The position numbers were made by a program, and so were the translations under genes. Shown here piece by piece: positions 33,654 to 42,720 of a stretch of DNA of 64,000 nt (the first letter of the stretch is position 1; the number at the start of each line of letters is the position of its first letter). This stretch comes from Phycisphaerales bacterium (GTDB lineage: Bacteria > Planctomycetota > Phycisphaerae > Phycisphaerales > UBA1924): contig JAJDDI010000063.1 in assembly GCA_029260375.1 (NCBI GenBank), positions 41,997 to 105,996 of the forward strand, written 5' to 3'. The notes below the pieces were generated by a model. The model searched no databases, had not been told where the DNA came from, and worked only from the letters and a program-made list of their open reading frames with translations.

Positions 33654-35216
33654 ATGAACGGCAAGCGATGGATGACATGCGCCGCGCTGGTTGGCACGCT
33701 GGGCGTCGGTGGACATGCGGCGGCGCAGCCGATCCGCATCGACGGGCAGTTCGACGACTGGAACAGCGTCCCGCCCGGGCTGACCGACCCTTCGGGCGAC
33801 GCGACGGGGGCGATCGACGTGACCAGCGCCCGGGCGCACGCCGCGGGCACGGTCGTCTACGTCGAGTTCGACAGCGGATCGACGATCAACATCGCGTCGG
33901 GCCCGTCCTCCGACCAGGAGCTGTTCGTCCGGTTCTTCCTGCCAGACTCTGGAACGAACGTCTACGTGCAGCAGCACGACCCCAACCGCGTGTACGTCAA
34001 CACCAGCTCGAACAGACGGGGCTGGGCGGCGGTGGGCTTCGCGATCGCGCCGACGTTCGCGAGCGACCGCTTCGAGATGAAGATCGATCTTGCGAGCATC
34101 GGCGCCCAGGCGGGCGACGACGTGCAGGTCAGCTTCGGCCCCAACGGCACCGGCGGGCCTTCGAGCGATGACACGCCCGGGCACATCGCGCTCACGCTCG
34201 GGGGTGAACCGCCCGAGCTCTACGCCGGGGGCGTGACCCGCGATCCCTGCGCTGCGCTGCGTCTTGCGAGCCTGAATGTTCTCACAAGCGGCCTGACCGA
34301 CGGCGTCGCGGGCATCGGCGCCCTCGTCGACGCCGTGGACGCGGACATCTACTGCTTCCAGGAGGAGTACGGCTCCAGCGCGTCGCAGGTTGTCGCGGCG
34401 CTGGCCTCGATCGACCCGCTCGGCAACGGCGGCGCCTGGAACGTGCACATGGTCAACGACTGCGTCGTCGCCTCCCAGCGTCCGCTGATCCCGCTCACCT
34501 CGTACAACACCAAGTACAGCGCCGCGATCGTGGACGGCGGATCGCCCGAGAGCTCGGTCGCCGTGCTCTCGATCCACCCCAAGTGCTGCGGCTTCATCGG
34601 CTCGTCCGAGGACACCCAGCGGATCAACGAGACCGCGGGCATGGTGATGACGATCAACGACCTGCGCAACGCCCCGGTCGGCTCGGCGCTCGAGGCGTAC
34701 CGGGAGGTCCCGGTGGTTATCGCGGGCGACTGGAACCTAGTCGGCTCGCGCACGCCGCTGGACATGCTGACCTCGCCCGCGATCCCCGGGATGGCGCGGG
34801 TCGTGCTCCCCAAGCCCGGGAGCGACGACCACGCGACGTGGCGCTCGTTCAGCGCCACGAGCAACTTCGCGCCGGGCCAGCTGGATCTGGTCGTGTGCTC
34901 GGCGGATCGGCTCAGCGTCCTCAACGCCTACGCGCTGGACTCGGAGACCCTCTCCAGCGGGCAGCTGAGCGATCTCGGGCTGAGCCCGAGCGACTCGCGC
35001 GCGAGCGACCACCTCATGCTCGTCATGGACCTGGCGACCAGGAGCATCGCCGACCTGGCGCCTCCGATCGGAACACTTGACTTTTCCGACGTGATCGCGT
35101 TCCTCACGGCGTTCGGCGCCGGTGACAGCGCCGCGGACCTCGCCGAGCCGCTGGGCGAGCATGACTTCAGCGACGTGCTCGCGTTCCTGCTCGCGTTCGC
35201 CGAGGCCTGTCCATAA
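33654..35216 (+). CDS. Secreted EEP-family phosphodiesterase-like protein with GC-type dockerin
   Basis: The 520-residue product has a signal peptide (MNGKRWMTCAALVGTLGVGGHAAA) and a beta-rich N-terminal domain (IRIDGQFDDWNSVP...), similar to family-9-type carbohydrate-binding modules. An EEP-fold domain starts at about residue 200 (LRLASLNVLTSG, DIYCFQEEYG, VVIAGDWNLVGSRTPLDML, SDHLMLVMDL). The paired dockerin follows (DLAPPIGTLDFSDVIAFL, then DLAEPLGEHDFSDVLAFL) and ends ACP. Unlike most others here, no Cys precedes the first dockerin repeat. It may be an extracellular nuclease or phosphodiesterase. GAAGGAGG precedes the ATG. Confidence 0.8.
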   Translation: MNGKRWMTCAALVGTLGVGGHAAAQPIRIDGQFDDWNSVPPGLTDPSGDATGAIDVTSARAHAAGTVVYVEFDSGSTINIASGPSSDQELFVRFFLPDSGTNVYVQQHDPNRVYVNTSSNRRGWAAVGFAIAPTFASDRFEMKIDLASIGAQAGDDVQVSFGPNGTGGPSSDDTPGHIALTLGGEPPELYAGGVTRDPCAALRLASLNVLTSGLTDGVAGIGALVDAVDADIYCFQEEYGSSASQVVAALASIDPLGNGGAWNVHMVNDCVVASQRPLIPLTSYNTKYSAAIVDGGSPESSVAVLSIHPKCCGFIGSSEDTQRINETAGMVMTINDLRNAPVGSALEAYREVPVVIAGDWNLVGSRTPLDMLTSPAIPGMARVVLPKPGSDDHATWRSFSATSNFAPGQLDLVVCSADRLSVLNAYALDSETLSSGQLSDLGLSPSDSRASDHLMLVMDLATRSIADLAPPIGTLDFSDVIAFLTAFGAGDSAADLAEPLGEHDFSDVLAFLLAFAEACP

Positions 35217-35225
35217 CGGCGCACG

Positions 35226-35258
35226 AGAAAGGGCACGCCCACCGGTGTGCGCGTGCCC
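35226..35258 (-). terminator. Terminator after gmd (minus strand)
   Basis: GGGCACGC and GCGTGCCC form an 8-bp stem. On the minus strand it is followed by TTTCTC, so it would end the gmd transcript. On the plus strand no T-run follows, though it may also help end the dockerin gene transcript. Confidence 0.55.
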
Positions 35259-35281
35259 CGTCAATGCGAATGGATCGACTC

Positions 35282-36352
35282 TTACTGGTCGTGCCCGGTG
35301 AACGCCGGCATCTCGTGCCCGGCGTCCTTGAGCGTCTTCTCGCGCCGGGCCAGCTCCAGGTCGCCCTCGACCATCATCGTGACCAGCTCGTCGAAGCTCG
35401 TGGTGGGAACCCACCCGAGCTTCTCCTTGGCCTTGGCCGGGTCGCCCAGGAGCAGGTCCACCTCCGCCGGGCGGAGGTAACGCTTGTCAAACTCGACGTA
35501 CTTCTCGAAGTCCAGGCCCGCCTGGCTGAATGATTTCTCGGCGAACTCGCGCACGGACCAGGTCTTGTTCGTCGCGACGACGTAATCGTCGGCCACGTCC
35601 TGCTGGAGCATGCGCCACATCATCTCGACGTAGTCGCCCGCGAAGCCCCAGTCGCGCTTCGAGTCCAGGTTGCCCAGGAACAGCTTGTCCTGCAGGCCCA
35701 TCTTGATCCGCCCGACGGCCCGCGTGATCTTGCGCGTGACGAAAGTCTCGCCGCGCCGGGGTGATTCGTGGTTGAACAGGATGCCGCACGAGGCGTGCAG
35801 GTCGTAGCTCTCGCGGTAGTTGACCGTCGCCCAGTGGGCCATGACCTTGGCGCAGGCGTACGGCGAGCGGGGGTAGAACGGGGTGAGCTCGGTCTGGGGG
35901 GTCTCGATGACCTTGCCGTACATCTCGGAGCTCGACGCCTGGTAGTAGCGCACCTGCTGGCCCGACTTCTGCTGGAAGTCGCGGACGGCCTCGAGGAGCT
36001 TGAGCGCGCCCATCGCAACCGTCTCGGCGGTGTAGATCGGCATGTCGAACGAGACGCGGACGTGTGACTGCGCGCCCAGGTTGTAGACCTCGTGCGGCTT
36101 GATCTGGTCCATGAGCATGGAGATGTTGTTGCCGTCGCACAGGTCGCCGTAGTGCAGGAAGAGCCTCGTGCCCGCGATGTGAGGGTCCTGGTAGATGTGG
36201 TCGATGCGGTCGGTGTTGAAGGTGGAGGCGCGCCGGACGATGCCGTGGACCTCGTACCCCTTCTCGATGAGCAGCTCGGCGAGGTAGCTCCCGTCCTGCC
36301 CGGTGATGCCGGTGATGATCGCGCGCTTGCCGGTGTGTGTCTGATCGCTCAC
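35282..36352 (-). CDS. gmd: GDP-mannose 4,6-dehydratase
   Basis: First dedicated enzyme for GDP-L-fucose, converting GDP-D-mannose to GDP-4-keto-6-deoxymannose with bound NADP. The 356-residue product has [27 protein letters not shown], the SSSEMYGK catalytic segment, and [15 protein letters not shown] with the Tyr-x3-Lys pair. [16 protein letters not shown] is highly characteristic of Gmd. The GTG start at 36352 follows GAGGAGTCCCCGCC, nearly the same leader as fcl. Product and partner (fcl at 15791) complete the GDP-fucose pathway. Confidence 0.95.
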   Translation of the reverse strand: MSDQTHTGKRAIITGITGQDGSYLAELLIEKGYEVHGIVRRASTFNTDRIDHIYQDPHIAGTRLFLHYGDLCDGNNISMLMDQIKPHEVYNLGAQSHVRVSFDMPIYTAETVAMGALKLLEAVRDFQQKSGQQVRYYQASSSEMYGKVIETPQTELTPFYPRSPYACAKVMAHWATVNYRESYDLHASCGILFNHESPRRGETFVTRKITRAVGRIKMGLQDKLFLGNLDSKRDWGFAGDYVEMMWRMLQQDVADDYVVATNKTWSVREFAEKSFSQAGLDFEKYVEFDKRYLRPAEVDLLLGDPAKAKEKLGWVPTTSFDELVTMMVEGDLELARREKTLKDAGHEMPAFTGHDQ

Positions 36353-36639
36353 GGCGGGGACTCCTCGGAGGCTCTCTGGCCCGCCCGGGATCGATGCTGG
36401 GGCGGGAAGGATCGGAAGCGTAGGGGACTCGACCGGGTCGCCCACGGGCCAATCCATCGGCCGGATGGACCCCCGTCTCCGCCCCGGCGCGGCAGATGCG
36501 GGCAGGTCGTACGCCGCATCCGGGGGGGTCGTTCGGGTCTGGATCCGTCATGGGGCGAACAGGCCCAGGTGGCGCGCGTAGAGGGGAAGTCTGCAAGCGG
36601 CGGGGCCCAGGGGCCGATCAGGAGCCTGAAGGAGTGCCA

Positions 36640-37653
36640 ATGGACACCGGCTCCGCCCTCGCGGGCGACGAGAAACTCGACAAGGCTCGCTCCCGCCCCC
36701 TGTGGCGGAGCCTGCTCAAGCTCGCCAGGCCTCACCAGTGGTCCAAGAGCGCGTTCGTGCTTATCGGACCCGTTTACGCCCTGAGCGATGGCAAGGCCGG
36801 GATCGACGGCCCCTGGACGCTGCTCTACCCCGCGCTGCTTGCGGCGATCAGCTTCGCCCTGGCCTCCAGCGGGTGCTACGTCTTCAACGACCTCATGGAC
36901 ATCGAGGCCGACCGGATCCATCCCCGCAAGCGCTACCGCCCGCTCGCGTGCGGCAGTGTCACGCCGGGACAGGCCAAGGTCTACGGCGTCTTTCTGCTGC
37001 TGGGCGCCGCCCTGGCGCTGGTCCCGATCTGGGATTCGGCCCGCTGGGTGGGTCTCCTGGTTGGCCTGCACGTGCTCAACGTGCTGCTGTACTCGGTCAA
37101 GCTCAAGCACATCGTGATCGTGGACGTGATCGTCCTCTCGCTCGGGTTCGTGCTGCGGGTGCTGGGCGGCTGCGCCGCGGCGGACGTGGCGCCCTCGACC
37201 TGGCTCCTGAACTCGACCCTGTTCCTGAGCATGTTCCTGGCGTTCGGCAAGCGGTTGGGGGAGCGCCGGACCATGGGGTCCGACGAGGCCGCGATCGCCG
37301 CGAGGACGGTCCAGAGCTTCTACTCGGATCAGCTGCTGCGGATGGTGGTGGTGGTGACGGCGGTGGCGACGCTGCTGACGTACGCCGGGTACACCCAGAC
37401 GCGGGAGGCCGACTTCCTGCTCCGCCTGAGCGCTGCGGAGGGCGGTTTTTCACTTAACCTCTTGTGGATCACCATCTTGCCCGCGATGTACGCCCTGATC
37501 CGCTGCATCACGCTCCTGGAGCGGGGCGAGCACGACGACCCGACGGAGCTGGCGACCAAGGATCTGCCTTTCCAGCTCGCGGCGGGCGTTTTTGCCCTCA
37601 TTACCGTGGTTCTCGTGCTCGTTCGCCCGATGTTGAATGCGCCGGGGGGGTGA
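36640..37653 (+). CDS. UbiA-family prenyltransferase, decaprenyl-phosphate phosphoribosyltransferase-like
   Basis: Membrane prenyltransferase of 337 residues with about eight hydrophobic segments. The two Asp-rich motifs are NDLMDIEADRIHPRKRYRPLA (about residues 84-104) and SVKLKHIVIVDVIVLSLGFVLR. The HPRKRYRPLACG form fits the subgroup that transfers phosphoribose from PRPP to decaprenyl phosphate (mycobacterial Rv3806c-like), a route to lipid-linked arabinose. In this polysaccharide context it could make a polyprenyl-phosphate pentose. GAAGGAG precedes the ATG. Other UbiA substrates cannot be excluded. Confidence 0.75.
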   Translation: MDTGSALAGDEKLDKARSRPLWRSLLKLARPHQWSKSAFVLIGPVYALSDGKAGIDGPWTLLYPALLAAISFALASSGCYVFNDLMDIEADRIHPRKRYRPLACGSVTPGQAKVYGVFLLLGAALALVPIWDSARWVGLLVGLHVLNVLLYSVKLKHIVIVDVIVLSLGFVLRVLGGCAAADVAPSTWLLNSTLFLSMFLAFGKRLGERRTMGSDEAAIAARTVQSFYSDQLLRMVVVVTAVATLLTYAGYTQTREADFLLRLSAAEGGFSLNLLWITILPAMYALIRCITLLERGEHDDPTELATKDLPFQLAAGVFALITVVLVLVRPMLNAPGG

Positions 37654-37692
37654 ACCCTTTGGCGCCCTTGGCGGTATAGCGAAGACAACCGC

Positions 37693-37719
37693 TTGTCCTG
37701 AGAGGGTTTGCAGTATCCT
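37693..37719 (+). promoter_or_regulatory. Weak promoter candidate before the metalloprotease
   Basis: TTGTCC (37693-37698) and TATCCT (37714-37719) are separated by 15 bases, shorter than ideal. The leader would be about 155 bases, with GGAG before the ATG at 37883. Confidence 0.25.
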
Positions 37720-37882
37720 CCGGGGCACGGGTCTCGGGTCGCACAGCGGCGCCCATCGATCGGATGTCTCGTCGAATGAACGGATCAACGCAACGAACGC
37801 GTCGGAGTGAACCGGTGATGCGCAATGACTGCGCATCTGCGGGCCGCTCCGAGGCGCAGTGAACCCCACAGGAGCAGAGCGC

Positions 37883-40800
37883 ATGGCACGCCACCTCATC
37901 AGCATGAGCATCACCCCACGACTTCTGGCCGGCGTTGTCGGCGCCGCCCTCGGGCTGGCGCCCGTGACCGCGCTCGCCTCCGAGCCGCCCGTCGACGAGA
38001 CCACCGATCAGGGCGAGACCGAGATCGACCTGGCGCAGATCAAGGCGATGATGGGCGGCATGGGCGCCCCCGACGCCCCGGACAAGAAGAAAGACTTCAA
38101 GCCCTGGAAAGAGGTCTCCAAAGACTTCGAGCAGGTGACGTCCACCGCCGACGGGCAGAGCTTCTACGGCCTCTGGGTCAACAAGAAGACCAACCAGATG
38201 CTCGCGGAGCTGCCCCGTGGGTTCGAGCGCCAGAAGCACTTCTTCGCGATGACCGTCGCGGGAGGCGAGATCTTCGCGGGCCTGCAGGCGGGCGACATGT
38301 ACACCTACTGGAAGCGCTACGACACGGACCTGGCGCTGATCCTGCCGCAGATCGCGGTGCGGTCCAACGGCGACCAGGAATCCAAGGACTCGGTCGAGCG
38401 GATCTTCACCGACCGCGTGCTGCTGAGCGTGCCGATCCTGGCGATCGGCCCCAGCGGTCAGCCCGTGATCGACATGGACAACCTGCTCGTGAACCAGGCG
38501 ACCAAGTTCTTCGGCAACAGCGCCCGCGGCGCGCAGGCGAACCTGGCCACGATCGACAAGGCCAAGGCCTTCCCGCAGAACGTCGAGATCGCGTACAAGG
38601 TCCCCGTCGGCAACGGGACGTTCAAGACGTTCTTCTACTCGATCAGCAACATCAAGGGCACGCCCGGCTACAAGCCCCGCAAGGCCGACGAGCGCGTCGG
38701 GTACTTCACCACGAGCTACCGCGATCTGGGCCAGCTCGAGCGTGACGAGGTTCCGGTGCGCTACATCAACCGCTGGAACATCGAGAAGCGCGACAAGACA
38801 CTCAAGATGAGCCCGCCCAAGGAGCCGCTGGTCTGGTACGTGGAGCACACCGCGCCCGTCCGCTACCGGCGGTACATCCGCGAGGGCATCGAGTACTGGA
38901 ACAAGGCCTTCGAGCAGGTCGGGATCATCGACGCCGTCGAGGTCCGCTTCCAGGACAAGGCCAGCGGCGCCCACATGGACAAGGACCCGGAGGATGTGCG
39001 CTACAACTTCATCCGCTGGCTGAGCAACGACGTCTCCACGGCCATCGGCCCCAGCCGCGTCAACCCGATGACGGGCGAGATCCTCGACGCTGACGTGGTG
39101 CTGACCGACGGGTGGATGCGCGTCTACCAGTACTGGTGGAACGACCTGATGCCGCAGCTGGCAACCGAGGGCTACAGCCCGCAGATGCTCGCGTGGCTCG
39201 AGAAGCACCCGCGCTGGGACCCGCGCCTGCGCATGGCGTCGCCCGATCGGCGTGAGCGGATGATGGCCGAGCGGCAGATGCGCGGCGTGCAGCCCTTCGG
39301 CGGGCACCCCGCGGCCATGGCCGACAGCACGCTCATCGGCGACGACGAGTACGACGGGCTCTACGGGCGCACCAGCCAGGTCGCCGGCACGTGCCACGCG
39401 TCGCAGGGCAAGAGCCTCTCGCTCGCGCTGGCGCGGATGCACATGGACCTGATGACCGAGATGGACCTGGAGCGGAAGGAGCTGGCCGCGGCCGAGGCCG
39501 AGGCGGCCCAGCCCGAGCCCGAGATCACGCCCGAGATGCTCGAGATGATCAAGAAGCAGCTCGAGCAGAACCCGGCGCTGATCGCGATGGTGCCCGAGGA
39601 GTACCGCCACCTGCTCGAAGACCAGGCCGACGAGCCCGAGGAGGAGGCCGACGACGAAGAGGTCGCCGAGAAGGACGAGAAGGAGGACAAGGACGAGGAG
39701 GTCGTCGCCGACGATCTGCTCGATGGGATCCCCGAGTCGTTCATCGGCCCGATGCTCGCCGAGCTCGTCGCGCACGAGGTCGGTCACACCATCGGCCTGC
39801 GCCACAACTTCAAGGGGTCGTCGGCGTACACGCTCGACGAGATCAACTCCGAGGAGATGAAGGGCGTCAAGCCCTGGTCCACCACGGTGATGGACTACAA
39901 CCCGGTCAACATCCGCGTCGCCGAGTACGGCGAGATCCAGGGCGACTGGGCCATCATCGACATCGGCCCCTACGACATGTGGGCCATCGAGTACGGGTAC
40001 ACGAGCGGCAAGCTCGACCCGATCCTGGCGCGCGTCGCCGAGCCCGAGCTGCAGTACGGCACCGACGAGGACACCTGGGGCCCGGACCCGTACGCCCGAC
40101 GCTACGACATGTCCAAGAACCCGCTGGAATACGCCCAGAACCAGATGGCGCTGGCCCGCATGCACCGCGAGCAGCTCGTCGAGAAGTTTGTCAAGGACGG
40201 ACAGAGCTGGTCCCGCGCCCGGCGCGGCTACCTCATCTCCCTCAGCCAGCAGACCCAGGCCATCAGCATGATGTCCAACTGGCTGGGCGGCGCCCACGTC
40301 TACCGCGACAAGAAGGGCGACCCCAACGGGCGCCCGCCCATCGAGGTCATCGGCGCCGATACCCAGCGGGCCGCGCTCAACTTCGTCATCGACAACAGCT
40401 TCCAGGACGAGGCGTTCGGCGTGAACTCCGACCTGCTGACCCACATGACCGTGGACAAGTGGTTCGACGAGGACGGCTTCCGCGACATCTTCGTGAACCC
40501 CACGTTCCCGATCCACGATCGCGTGCTCGCGATCCAGTCGTCGGCCCTCACGATGGTGCTCAACCCGTTCACCCTCGAGCGCGTGCTCGACAACGAGACG
40601 TTCACGCCCCAGGGCGAGGACGCGCTGACGCTGCCCGAGGTCATGTCCACCGTGACATCCGCCGCGTGGAGCGAGCTCGACAGCTCGCCCACCCGCAAGT
40701 ACACCTCGCGCGATCCCATGATCTCCTCCTTCAGGCGCAACCTGCAGAAGGAGCACATCGAGCGTCTGATCGATCTCACGCTCGACGACGACGCGATGAC

Positions 40801-41044
40801 GGCCTCCCAGAAGCCCATCTCCAACCTCGCCACGATGCACCTGCGTGACATCAAAAAGAAGGTGGACGGCATCCTGGGCAACGGCGGCTCGGGACGCATC
40901 GACGACTACACCCGCGCCCACCTCGAGGAAGCCTCCACACGCATCGCCAAGGCCCTGGACGCGAGCTACATCGTCAACATGGTCGAGTCGGCGCCCTCCA
41001 TCAACTTCGGTGGGATCTTCGGCAACCAGCCGCAGGACGACTGA
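37883..41044 (+). CDS. Secreted zinc-dependent metalloprotease (DUF5117/DUF4953-type)
   Basis: Large secreted metalloprotease of 1053 residues. A signal peptide (MSITPRLLAGVVGAALGLAPVTALA) begins about 10 residues in. The central region YINRWNIEKRDK...VWYVEHTAPVRYRRYIREGIEYWNKAFEQVG is typical of this Bacteroidetes/planctomycete family. The zinc site is HEVGHTIGLRH (His631), with the HExxHxxGxxH pattern of metzincins, and a probable Met-turn lies near TTVMDYNPVN. A Glu/Asp/Lys-rich insertion of about 100 residues (about 530-625) lies immediately before the zinc site, making the protein longer than usual. ATG at 37883 is preceded by GGAG. A terminator follows. Confidence 0.85.
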   Translation: MARHLISMSITPRLLAGVVGAALGLAPVTALASEPPVDETTDQGETEIDLAQIKAMMGGMGAPDAPDKKKDFKPWKEVSKDFEQVTSTADGQSFYGLWVNKKTNQMLAELPRGFERQKHFFAMTVAGGEIFAGLQAGDMYTYWKRYDTDLALILPQIAVRSNGDQESKDSVERIFTDRVLLSVPILAIGPSGQPVIDMDNLLVNQATKFFGNSARGAQANLATIDKAKAFPQNVEIAYKVPVGNGTFKTFFYSISNIKGTPGYKPRKADERVGYFTTSYRDLGQLERDEVPVRYINRWNIEKRDKTLKMSPPKEPLVWYVEHTAPVRYRRYIREGIEYWNKAFEQVGIIDAVEVRFQDKASGAHMDKDPEDVRYNFIRWLSNDVSTAIGPSRVNPMTGEILDADVVLTDGWMRVYQYWWNDLMPQLATEGYSPQMLAWLEKHPRWDPRLRMASPDRRERMMAERQMRGVQPFGGHPAAMADSTLIGDDEYDGLYGRTSQVAGTCHASQGKSLSLALARMHMDLMTEMDLERKELAAAEAEAAQPEPEITPEMLEMIKKQLEQNPALIAMVPEEYRHLLEDQADEPEEEADDEEVAEKDEKEDKDEEVVADDLLDGIPESFIGPMLAELVAHEVGHTIGLRHNFKGSSAYTLDEINSEEMKGVKPWSTTVMDYNPVNIRVAEYGEIQGDWAIIDIGPYDMWAIEYGYTSGKLDPILARVAEPELQYGTDEDTWGPDPYARRYDMSKNPLEYAQNQMALARMHREQLVEKFVKDGQSWSRARRGYLISLSQQTQAISMMSNWLGGAHVYRDKKGDPNGRPPIEVIGADTQRAALNFVIDNSFQDEAFGVNSDLLTHMTVDKWFDEDGFRDIFVNPTFPIHDRVLAIQSSALTMVLNPFTLERVLDNETFTPQGEDALTLPEVMSTVTSAAWSELDSSPTRKYTSRDPMISSFRRNLQKEHIERLIDLTLDDDAMTASQKPISNLATMHLRDIKKKVDGILGNGGSGRIDDYTRAHLEEASTRIAKALDASYIVNMVESAPSINFGGIFGNQPQDD

Positions 41045-41073
41045 ACCCGGTTGGCAACTTGATCTGACCTTTC

Positions 41074-41104
41074 GCGGGCGGGCCTCCGGGCTCGCCCGCT
41101 TTCT
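41074..41104 (+). terminator. Rho-independent terminator
   Basis: GCGGGCGGGC and GGCTCGCCCGC pair through a short loop, followed by TTTCT, about 30 bases after the metalloprotease stop. Confidence 0.65.
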
Positions 41105-41125
41105 CTGCGCGCGCCCGGATCCCGC

Positions 41126-41131
41126 TAAGAT
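41126..41131 (+). promoter_or_regulatory. Candidate -10 element for the sulfotransferase gene (leaderless)
   Basis: TAAGAT lies 6 bases before the ATG at 41138, with no Shine-Dalgarno sequence. The seven-base string TAAGATC is identical to that before cysS. Confidence 0.35.
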
Positions 41132-41137
41132 CGGGCC

Positions 41138-41923
41138 ATGAGCGATCGCCCGTCCATCGCGGTGCTGCGCCACCTCGCCCGCTCGGGCGGGACGATGCTC
41201 ACGCGCTGCCTGGGCTCGATGGACAGGCTGGTCGTCCTCTCGGAGGTCCATCCCCGCGCGATGAAGCACACCAACCCCGCCTGGCAGGCGCAGGAATGGT
41301 TCGGCCTCATCTCCAAGCCCGAGCGCGCCGCGTTCGAGCGCCCGGGCGCGAGCTTCGTCGAGTTCGTCACCCTCGTCGATCAGCGTGCCAGGCACAAGGG
41401 CAAGCGCCTCGTGCTGCGTGACTGGTCGCACATCGACTACATCGGCGTGCCCTACGCCGTGCCCACCCGCCGTCCGGCGCTGCTCGAGGCCCTCTCGCCC
41501 GCGTTCGAGATCAGCACGGCCGTCACCGTCCGCCACCCGCTTGACCAGTGGCAGAGCCTGAACACCCTCGACGTGATCCGGGGCGCCCTCACGCCCGAGG
41601 CGTACCTCGCGGGCGTCCGGGCGTTCAGCGAGCAGGTCGCCGGCGAGGCGTTCACCCGGTTCGAGGACTTCACGCGACAGCCGATGGTCGAGGCGCGGAC
41701 ACTGTGCGAGCGACTGGACGTTCCGTTCGACCCAAGCTTCATGACGCGCTGGCACGCGTACGAGAAGGTGACGGGCGACCGGAAGGAGCACGCCAGCCGC
41801 GGCAGCGGTCGGCGGGAGATCAAGCCCCTGCAGCGACGCGCGTGCGAGCCGGCGCTGCTCGAACAGTTCCGCGCCAGCGACGACTACCGCGTCTCGTGCG
41901 AGCTGCTGGGCTACGAGGCATAG
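41138..41923 (+). CDS. Sulfotransferase-family protein
   Basis: The 261-residue product resembles P-loop sulfotransferases, which move sulfate from PAPS to a hydroxyl. The 5'-phosphosulfate loop may be LARSGGTMLTRCL near the N-terminus, and the 3'-phosphate site VTVRHPLDQWQSL in the middle. Both are diverged from the classical forms. The frame overlaps the 3' end of the convergent sulfotransferase gene by 13 bases. The substrate could be a sugar, lipid or peptide. Confidence 0.65.
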   Translation: MSDRPSIAVLRHLARSGGTMLTRCLGSMDRLVVLSEVHPRAMKHTNPAWQAQEWFGLISKPERAAFERPGASFVEFVTLVDQRARHKGKRLVLRDWSHIDYIGVPYAVPTRRPALLEALSPAFEISTAVTVRHPLDQWQSLNTLDVIRGALTPEAYLAGVRAFSEQVAGEAFTRFEDFTRQPMVEARTLCERLDVPFDPSFMTRWHAYEKVTGDRKEHASRGSGRREIKPLQRRACEPALLEQFRASDDYRVSCELLGYEA

Positions 41924-42699
41924 CCGAGTTCGCGGGCCGCGTCGCCCCACGCCCGGCCGAGCATCGCGTCGAGCCCCGGGGCGATGGCCTCGTCGAGCGA
42001 CTGGCCCGTGCGTCCCTTGTTCATAAAGAACACGCCCTGCCTGCTCGTGCGGGTGTCGCCCAGGAAGAGCCCGTCCTTGCGCTTGGGGTCGGCCTTCTCG
42101 CGGATCTCGATGGCGCGGAGCGAGTCGAACGAGGACGCCTTGACGGCCCGGGCGAGCGCGTCGTCGTCGATGTCCAGCCCCATGAACTCGACCGCGTCGC
42201 GCATCACGCCCATCGTGTCCGCCTTGAGATCCTCGTAGCGGATGGTCTTGACGGGGAACCGGTCCGTGCCGGTCCAGGACTTGGCGTGCGAGGCCCAGGT
42301 CCCGAACTTCTGCTGCTTCCAGGTGGGGTCGCCCCCGGTGTTGATGAACATCTCGGCGTAGGCGCGGTCGGAGAGCTGGGACTCGGTGACGCCGTTGAGG
42401 CGCCGGTAGTTGAGGGCGCTCAGCAGCACGTCGCGCGGATCGCGGACGATGTGCAGCGCCCGGTCCGTGCGCGCCAGCTCGGGGTGCGCCCCGGTCAGCT
42501 CGAAGTGCGTCTTGGCGAGCAGGGGCGAGGCGTCGTCGGGCTTGCTGAGTCGGTCGTCGGGCAGGCGGCGGTGCAGGTCGGGGATGCGCCGGTTGACGTC
42601 GATGGACCTGTCGGCGGGTCCGAAGATCGCGTTGGAGAGAATGAAGCGGACCCAGGTGTTGCCGCTCTTGGGGTAGGAGGCGAGCCAGATGATGCCCAT
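41911..42699 (-). CDS. Sulfotransferase (PAPS-dependent)
   Basis: Cytosolic-type sulfotransferase of 262 residues. The N-terminus MGIIWLASYPKSGNTWVRF contains the classical 5'-phosphosulfate-binding motif YPKSGNTW. LLAKTHFEL supplies the usual KTH motif, and HIVRDPRDVLLSALNY is the 3'-phosphate-binding motif. A GRTGQS segment near the C-terminus corresponds to the usual RKG region. It lies 21 bases downstream of the OGT-like gene at 42721, at the end of the rne-dxr-OGT operon, so it may modify the glycan or protein those enzymes produce. Confidence 0.9.
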   Translation of the reverse strand: MGIIWLASYPKSGNTWVRFILSNAIFGPADRSIDVNRRIPDLHRRLPDDRLSKPDDASPLLAKTHFELTGAHPELARTDRALHIVRDPRDVLLSALNYRRLNGVTESQLSDRAYAEMFINTGGDPTWKQQKFGTWASHAKSWTGTDRFPVKTIRYEDLKADTMGVMRDAVEFMGLDIDDDALARAVKASSFDSLRAIEIREKADPKRKDGLFLGDTRTSRQGVFFMNKGRTGQSLDEAIAPGLDAMLGRAWGDAARELGYAS

Positions 42700-42720
42700 G
42701 AGATCCCTGCCTTTGTGCGC

